From JAITWT01 sp964439605 (lineage in GTDB: Bacteria > Pseudomonadota > Gammaproteobacteria > Burkholderiales > Burkholderiaceae_C): 17,695 nucleotides of DNA. Below the pieces are notes generated by a model. The model had not been told where the DNA came from, did not search any database, and worked only from the letters and a program-made list of their open reading frames with translations. A program made the translations under genes and the position numbers. Below, in pieces: positions 16,841-17,695 of this stretch (position 1 is the stretch's first letter; every line of letters begins with the position of its first letter). Where the stretch lies: the NCBI GenBank assembly GCA_964439605.1, contig CAYTPC010000058.1, forward strand, positions 1-17,695. Reading direction: 5' to 3'.

Positions 16841-17012
16841 CGTAGGTTGGGCTGAGCGAAGCGATGCCCAACATTCGGATGAATTACAAGCGGTTGAGAA
16901 GTACTCAAGCTTTATCACCACTCAGAGATTCCTTAACGAAGATTGGAGTGAATCCCGGCGTTGGGGATTCATCCAAATGTTGGGCATCGCCTTCGGCTCA
17001 GCCCAACCTGCG
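16841..17012. mobile_element. MITE-like element with ~45-bp terminal inverted repeats
   Basis: The left arm (16841-16884, starting CGTAGGTTGGGCTGAGC) and right arm (16967-17012, ending GCTCAGCCCAACCTGCG) are inverted copies that differ by two substitutions and two single-base indels. The core of about 80 bp contains another hairpin, GAATCCC (16950-16956) / GGGATTC (16964-16970), but no gene. No target duplication was evident. The arm resembles the 'GTAGGTTGGGCTGAGC' intergenic repeats common in betaproteobacteria. It ends 5 bp from the DUF2726 stop codon. Confidence 0.8.
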
Positions 17013-17017
17013 CTTGC

Positions 17018-17530
17018 TCACTTGCTTGCTTGCGATGGGGAAATGACTTCTAAAAACTGCGAACGAATATCTTGCAAAGAGTATGCTTGCTTGGCAGGAA
17101 CCATCAGTAGCGGCAGATTGATAGACTGACACACCTTGAGCAGCAAGTCGTCGCGGGATTTCGCCCGTTGGGTAGAGTGCGACTTGTCGTTTAGCTCCAC
17201 GGCGCAGACGATTGCCAGGTCACTTGCCCGGCAAACAATGAAATCAAAGTGCTTGTACGCAATGCGATTAAGTGCACCTTGACGGGCAGATTTACCAAGG
17301 TTGGGCTTGACCGTTGCAATATCAGCGACGCGAACCTTGCCGAAAATGCGATACTCAGAACCCACAGCCTGGTCGAGAACACCGAGAAACGAACGCTCTG
17401 CCGCAGAAAAGAGTGTCTTAGCGGGTTGGTAGGGAAACCCAACTGAACCAACGCTGCCTTTGCTCTTGAGTAAAGCAAGAACAATAAGAACTACGAATGC
17501 AAGAATAATCAGAATAAACCATGACGACAT
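17018..17530 (-). CDS. Membrane-anchored DUF2726 protein
   Basis: The 170-residue product has an N-terminal transmembrane helix (about 4-22, MSSWFILIILAFVVLIVLAL) and a DUF2726 domain (about 40-160). Family features are LFSAAERSFLGVLDQAVG, FGKVRVADI, the motif FDFIVC (Asp96), and VELNDKSH (Glu112, Asp115, Lys116). These fit the restriction-endonuclease-like fold proposed for DUF2726, but activity has not been shown. The function of the family is unknown. ATG at 17530 is favoured by GAGGAG 8 bases upstream; the in-frame ATG at 17551 precedes that site. It converges on the DUF2130 gene with a MITE-like repeat between, and an IS5-type end lies 25 bp upstream of its start. Confidence 0.85.
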   Translation of the reverse strand: MSSWFILIILAFVVLIVLALLKSKGSVGSVGFPYQPAKTLFSAAERSFLGVLDQAVGSEYRIFGKVRVADIATVKPNLGKSARQGALNRIAYKHFDFIVCRASDLAIVCAVELNDKSHSTQRAKSRDDLLLKVCQSINLPLLMVPAKQAYSLQDIRSQFLEVISPSQASK

Positions 17531-17551
17531 ATGGCACACTCCTCGTAACAT

Positions 17552-17555
17552 CTAA
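17552..17555. other. Likely IS5 target-site duplication CTAA
   Basis: CTAA fits the YTAR target consensus of the IS5 group, which duplicates four bases. It lies directly before the presumed left end GGAATCTCTGA. The second copy would be beyond the window. Confidence 0.5.
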
Positions 17556-17695
17556 GGAATCTCTGATCTATTCCTCATTGAATCCTTGAGAGCAAACCTC
17601 ACCTGAGTGCCCATGAAACAAACAACCTTCGCCTCGCTGGCCTTTGATCGCAAGAAGAAACAAACCCGCCGCGAGCGATTTTTGCTGGAGATGGA
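17556..17695 (+). mobile_element. Left end of an IS5-family insertion sequence (cut by the window)
   Basis: The presumed left inverted repeat starts GGAATCTCTGATCTATTCC at 17556, after CTAA. About 57 bp of leader precede the transposase start. The right end is beyond the window, so length and the matching inverted repeat cannot be checked here. Confidence 0.7.
17613..17695 (+). CDS. IS5-family transposase, N-terminal fragment
   Basis: The open frame starts at ATG 17613 and runs off the window, giving 27 complete residues beginning MKQTTFASLAFDRKKKQTRR. This N-terminus (TFAS.AF..KKKQTRRERFL) is typical of IS5-subgroup DDE transposases, in which it belongs to a DNA-binding region recognising the element's ends. 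The catalytic DDE residues would lie outside the window. Confidence 0.85.
   Translation, partial: MKQTTFASLAFDRKKKQTRRERFLLEM

Noticed and set aside
16830..17129. A 99-codon plus-strand frame spanning the MITE-like element
   Set aside because: It runs through both inverted arms and into the antisense of the DUF2726 gene, so it is a by-product of the repeat.

Overview
The window is GC-rich proteobacterial chromosome. The run ftsY / M16 peptidase / M16 peptidase / rsmD / coaD, the many lipoprotein and envelope genes, the NhaD-type transporter and the IS5-type transposase all suggest a betaproteobacterium of the order Burkholderiales, perhaps Thiomonas-like. The genus is a guess. No rRNA, tRNA or CRISPR array was seen.

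Region 1 (1-5587) is conserved housekeeping. It begins with the 3' end of an unidentified gene, followed by a hairpin-rich dispersed repeat. ftsY (signal recognition particle receptor) lies on the minus strand. Divergent from it, with 27 bp between start codons, are two secreted M16 peptidases: the first has the zinc motif, the second has lost it. rsmD (16S rRNA methyltransferase) and coaD (coenzyme A synthesis) follow.

Region 2 (5588-7791) is a cell-shape module. After a leader with interleaved inverted repeats around a possible -10 box comes a possible 52-codon ORF, then a membrane-anchored M23 endopeptidase, a small bitopic coiled-coil protein and a bactofilin. The genes overlap or nearly touch, so they are probably one operon. 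It ends in an inverted repeat shared with the convergent EF-G-like gene.

Region 3 (7789-15241) holds an EF-G paralogue lacking the catalytic histidine (minus), recQ (plus), an OmpA-family lipoprotein (minus), the lytic transglycosylase mltA (plus) and an NhaD-type antiporter (plus). The intergenic spaces carry a perfect 16-bp tandem repeat, a triple CAATTG array and a nested palindrome.

Region 4 (about 15242-17695) looks accessory. It has a DUF2130 coiled-coil protein with a PD-(D/E)XK-like domain and an internal 69-residue duplication, a 172-bp MITE-like inverted repeat, a membrane-anchored DUF2726 protein, and the left end of an IS5-family element 25 bp upstream of the DUF2726 start. The DUF2130/DUF2726 pair and the bactofilin operon are the best candidates for less-described biology.
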